From an uncultured Collinsella sp. (lineage in GTDB: Bacteria; Actinomycetota; Coriobacteriia; Coriobacteriales; Coriobacteriaceae): a stretch of DNA of 6,850 nt. Positions 5,238 through 6,850 of the stretch are shown here, one piece after another; position 1 is the first letter of the stretch; each line of letters opens with the position of its first letter. The notes below the pieces were generated by a model that was not told the DNA's origin, made no database searches, and was given only the letters and a program-made list of their open reading frames with translations. Location: positions 1-6,850 of the forward strand of contig UROZ01000109.1 of the NCBI GenBank assembly GCA_900549655.1. Direction: 5' to 3'. The translations under genes were made by a program, and so were the position numbers.

Positions 5238-6850
5238 GCGTTTCTGGTCTAGACGCGTTTTGACGCACCGTCCGAGCTGCCATCGCAAGCGAGGCGGCTT
5301 TATGGGTCGAGCCGGTGTCGATCTGTTTATCGAAGACGGCGCCTATACCACGCTTTCTTCTGCCGTGGTCATCCTAGTGGTGCTCACATTGTTGTTTTCG
5401 TCGACCGCGGCGATATGGAGCATGTCGCGTGCCGGGGATACCCAGGTGGCGGCTGATAGCGGCGCGCTGGCGGGTGCCAACGTAGTGTCGTCCTATCATA
5501 CGGCTGCCACGGTGGTTGATGCGAGCATCTTGAGTCTGGGGCTGGCGGGGTTTGCCACGATCGGGACGGGCCTGGTCGCCATCCTCATCCCAGGTGCCGA
5601 ATCAGTTGCCGGCAATATGGTCGACACCGGGATTGAGATCATTAAAACGCGCAACAAGTTTGCCAAAAGCGCATCGGAAGGCTTACAGAAAATCGAGACG
5701 GCTCTGCCGTATCTGATCGCCGCGCGTGCCACGCAGGCGGTGTCGGCGCAGGATACCGATAGTGTGACCTATACCGGTACGGCGCTTGCCGTGCCCAGGA
5801 CATCCGAGTCTGACTTCGCTGCGCTCAAAGGATCAGAGATCTCGACCGATACCATTAAAGACACATCAGATGATTTAGAGTGTGCGGCCGAGGAGCTGCG
5901 GAAGGCTTCTGAGGACACGGCGAAGGCTAAAGAGCGTGCTTGGCTGGCGGATTGTGGTGGGTCTGACAAGAGCTCGGTCGGCAGCTGTTCTTGCATGTGG
6001 GAGCGTGCGAAAAGCCTAACGGATCTCCCCGGTGTTCAAAATCCGCATTACTCATCGAGCGTTACGTGGGAGCCCCAAGTTGCCCTTGATCGCGCGAAGG
6101 ACTACTACCATTGGCGTCTGACAAATGAGAAGCCCCACGGCTCGAGTGTCGAGATGAAGGCAGAGTCTGCGGCGCGTAAGGCGTTTTATACCTATGCGAG
6201 CGCGGAGGTCGATCGGGCACATATAACCGAGAACGGAGACAGGGTTTCCTCCTATATTCCGCTGCTGCCGCGCAACTCTGATGAGGTTCGGGCGACGGAA
6301 CTCTATACCGATGCGGTGTGGCCGACTAGCGTGAACGATGACAAGGCGTATCTGCATTACGGGACGACCTGCCCTAACTATAAGAAAGGGACGCCGAGCG
6401 GATTTGCTTCGGTTGCCGATTACGATGGACAGGATAAATGCAGCAAATGCCATTTTGGCGTTTTGTCGCTTGGTGCTGTTGCGGCGCCTTCAACCTCTAT
6501 CGAAAACGGCTTTGAGTATCACTTTGACAAGTTTAAAGACGCCCTGGAGGACTACGTCGACTGTCGCAACAAGGAGCTCGAGCTCGAGCGTCAGACCGAG
6601 AACGAAGCCGACCGTGCGGGCAATGCGTTCGATACCGCCATCAAAGAACTTTCCGGTGAGCGTCCGCGTATCGCCCCACCTGGCCGCAACGGCGTAGTCG
6701 CCTTTGCAGTTTCGGGTGATATTACCAGCCCCGATCAACTTAACTCTTCGTTTAACACGGCGGTTGAGCTTGGCAGTCGCGGTGCCATCTCTGCTGCGGT
6801 GCTGGCGCCCGATGAGGCGACGGCGCAAAACAACGTGCTTTCGCGATTTT
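5209..6850 (+). CDS. Large TadG-like membrane protein (3' end outside window)
   Basis: The frame is open from ATG 5209 to the right edge, at least 547 codons. The N-terminus is strongly basic (residues 1-34), then I-E-D-G-A-Y-T-T-L-S-S and a membrane helix (about 49-70). D-T-Q-V-A-A-D-S-G-A-L-A-G-A-N follows; this Gln/Ala/Asp pattern after the helix is typical of TadG/TadE-like N-terminal modules. A second hydrophobic stretch spans about 107-128. The rest is hydrophilic, with two likely coiled-coil or helical stretches (about 213-247 and 453-483). Cysteines lie at 225, 249, 260, 262, 388, 411, 414 and 452; C411-S-K-C414-H415 is a CXXCH motif. Aromatic- and Tyr-rich segments occur between 280 and 385. 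By position it is probably a minor or tip component of the pilus, but beyond the N-terminal module I recognise no domain. Codon use is less GC-rich than in the upstream genes. It overlaps the tadE-like gene by 29 bases. Confidence 0.78.
   Translation, partial: MIRGLLHGIKRFWSRRVLTHRPSCHRKRGGFMGRAGVDLFIEDGAYTTLSSAVVILVVLTLLFSSTAAIWSMSRAGDTQVAADSGALAGANVVSSYHTAATVVDASILSLGLAGFATIGTGLVAILIPGAESVAGNMVDTGIEIIKTRNKFAKSASEGLQKIETALPYLIAARATQAVSAQDTDSVTYTGTALAVPRTSESDFAALKGSEISTDTIKDTSDDLECAAEELRKASEDTAKAKERAWLADCGGSDKSSVGSCSCMWERAKSLTDLPGVQNPHYSSSVTWEPQVALDRAKDYYHWRLTNEKPHGSSVEMKAESAARKAFYTYASAEVDRAHITENGDRVSSYIPLLPRNSDEVRATELYTDAVWPTSVNDDKAYLHYGTTCPNYKKGTPSGFASVADYDGQDKCSKCHFGVLSLGAVAAPSTSIENGFEYHFDKFKDALEDYVDCRNKELELERQTENEADRAGNAFDTAIKELSGERPRIAPPGRNGVVAFAVSGDITSPDQLNSSFNTAVELGSRGAISAAVLAPDEATAQNNVLSRF

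Noticed and set aside
6052..6453. Antisense and alternative-frame ORFs inside the TadG-like gene
   Set aside because: The + frame from 5209 is uninterrupted for 547 codons with a strong SD and membrane-protein pattern; the others are short shadows.
6439..6453. CXXCH motif as proof of a c-type cytochrome
   Set aside because: There is a single motif with no cytochrome-like surroundings; a zinc site, disulfides or chance are at least as likely.
6574..6588. GAGCTC tandem repeat
   Set aside because: Two copies only; it simply encodes an E-L-E-L-E helical stretch.
1..6850. CRISPR arrays, insertion sequences, tRNA/rRNA genes, defence or toxin-antitoxin modules
   Set aside because: The whole window is filled with overlapping Tad genes on one strand, and no repeats, transposase or RNA gene patterns were seen.

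Overview
The window is an interior slice of a Tad (tight adherence / Flp pilus) locus. Every gene lies on the + strand in one tightly packed, apparently polycistronic unit. GC content is high, roughly 60% or more by eye. The arrangement is ATPase and platform genes first, then pilin, then TadE/TadG-like genes, with Flp pilins of the Q-G-T-T-E-Y type and no outer-membrane secretin in view. This fits a monoderm actinobacterium. A gut Coriobacteriia member such as Collinsella or Olsenella is my best guess, but it rests on inference and not on a marker gene.

Layout. Bases 1-912 hold the 3' part of a TadZ/CpaE-type ParA/MinD-like ATPase; its reading frame is open to the left edge through a proline-rich linker. 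Next come tadA/cpaF (909-2237, the secretion ATPase), tadB (2210-3136) and tadC (3133-3774), the two inner-membrane platform proteins. After a 10-base gap comes a small Flp major pilin (3785-4018). It is followed by an unrecognised single-pass membrane protein (3982-4545), a second Flp-like small pilin (4547-4765), a TadE-like pseudopilin (4701-5237) and a large TadG-like protein (5209 to the right edge, at least 547 codons, no stop in the window).

How the parts should work together, from family knowledge: TadZ localises the machine. TadA hydrolyses ATP to drive TadB/TadC, which extract processed Flp subunits from the membrane into a pilus. TadE and the TadG-like protein act as minor or priming components. 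The prepilin peptidase (TadV/CpaA), CpaB/RcpC and TadD are not in the window.

Neighbouring genes overlap by 4, 28, 4, 37, 65 and 29 bases or are separated by 1-10 bases. There is no intergenic stretch that could hold an internal promoter or terminator, RNA gene, repeat array or mobile element, and I see none. The less ordinary parts are the unknown membrane protein between the two pilin genes, the large cysteine-containing TadG-like protein, and a prepilin-type processing motif (Ala at -1, Gln at +1) repeated in three consecutive genes and decayed in the fourth.
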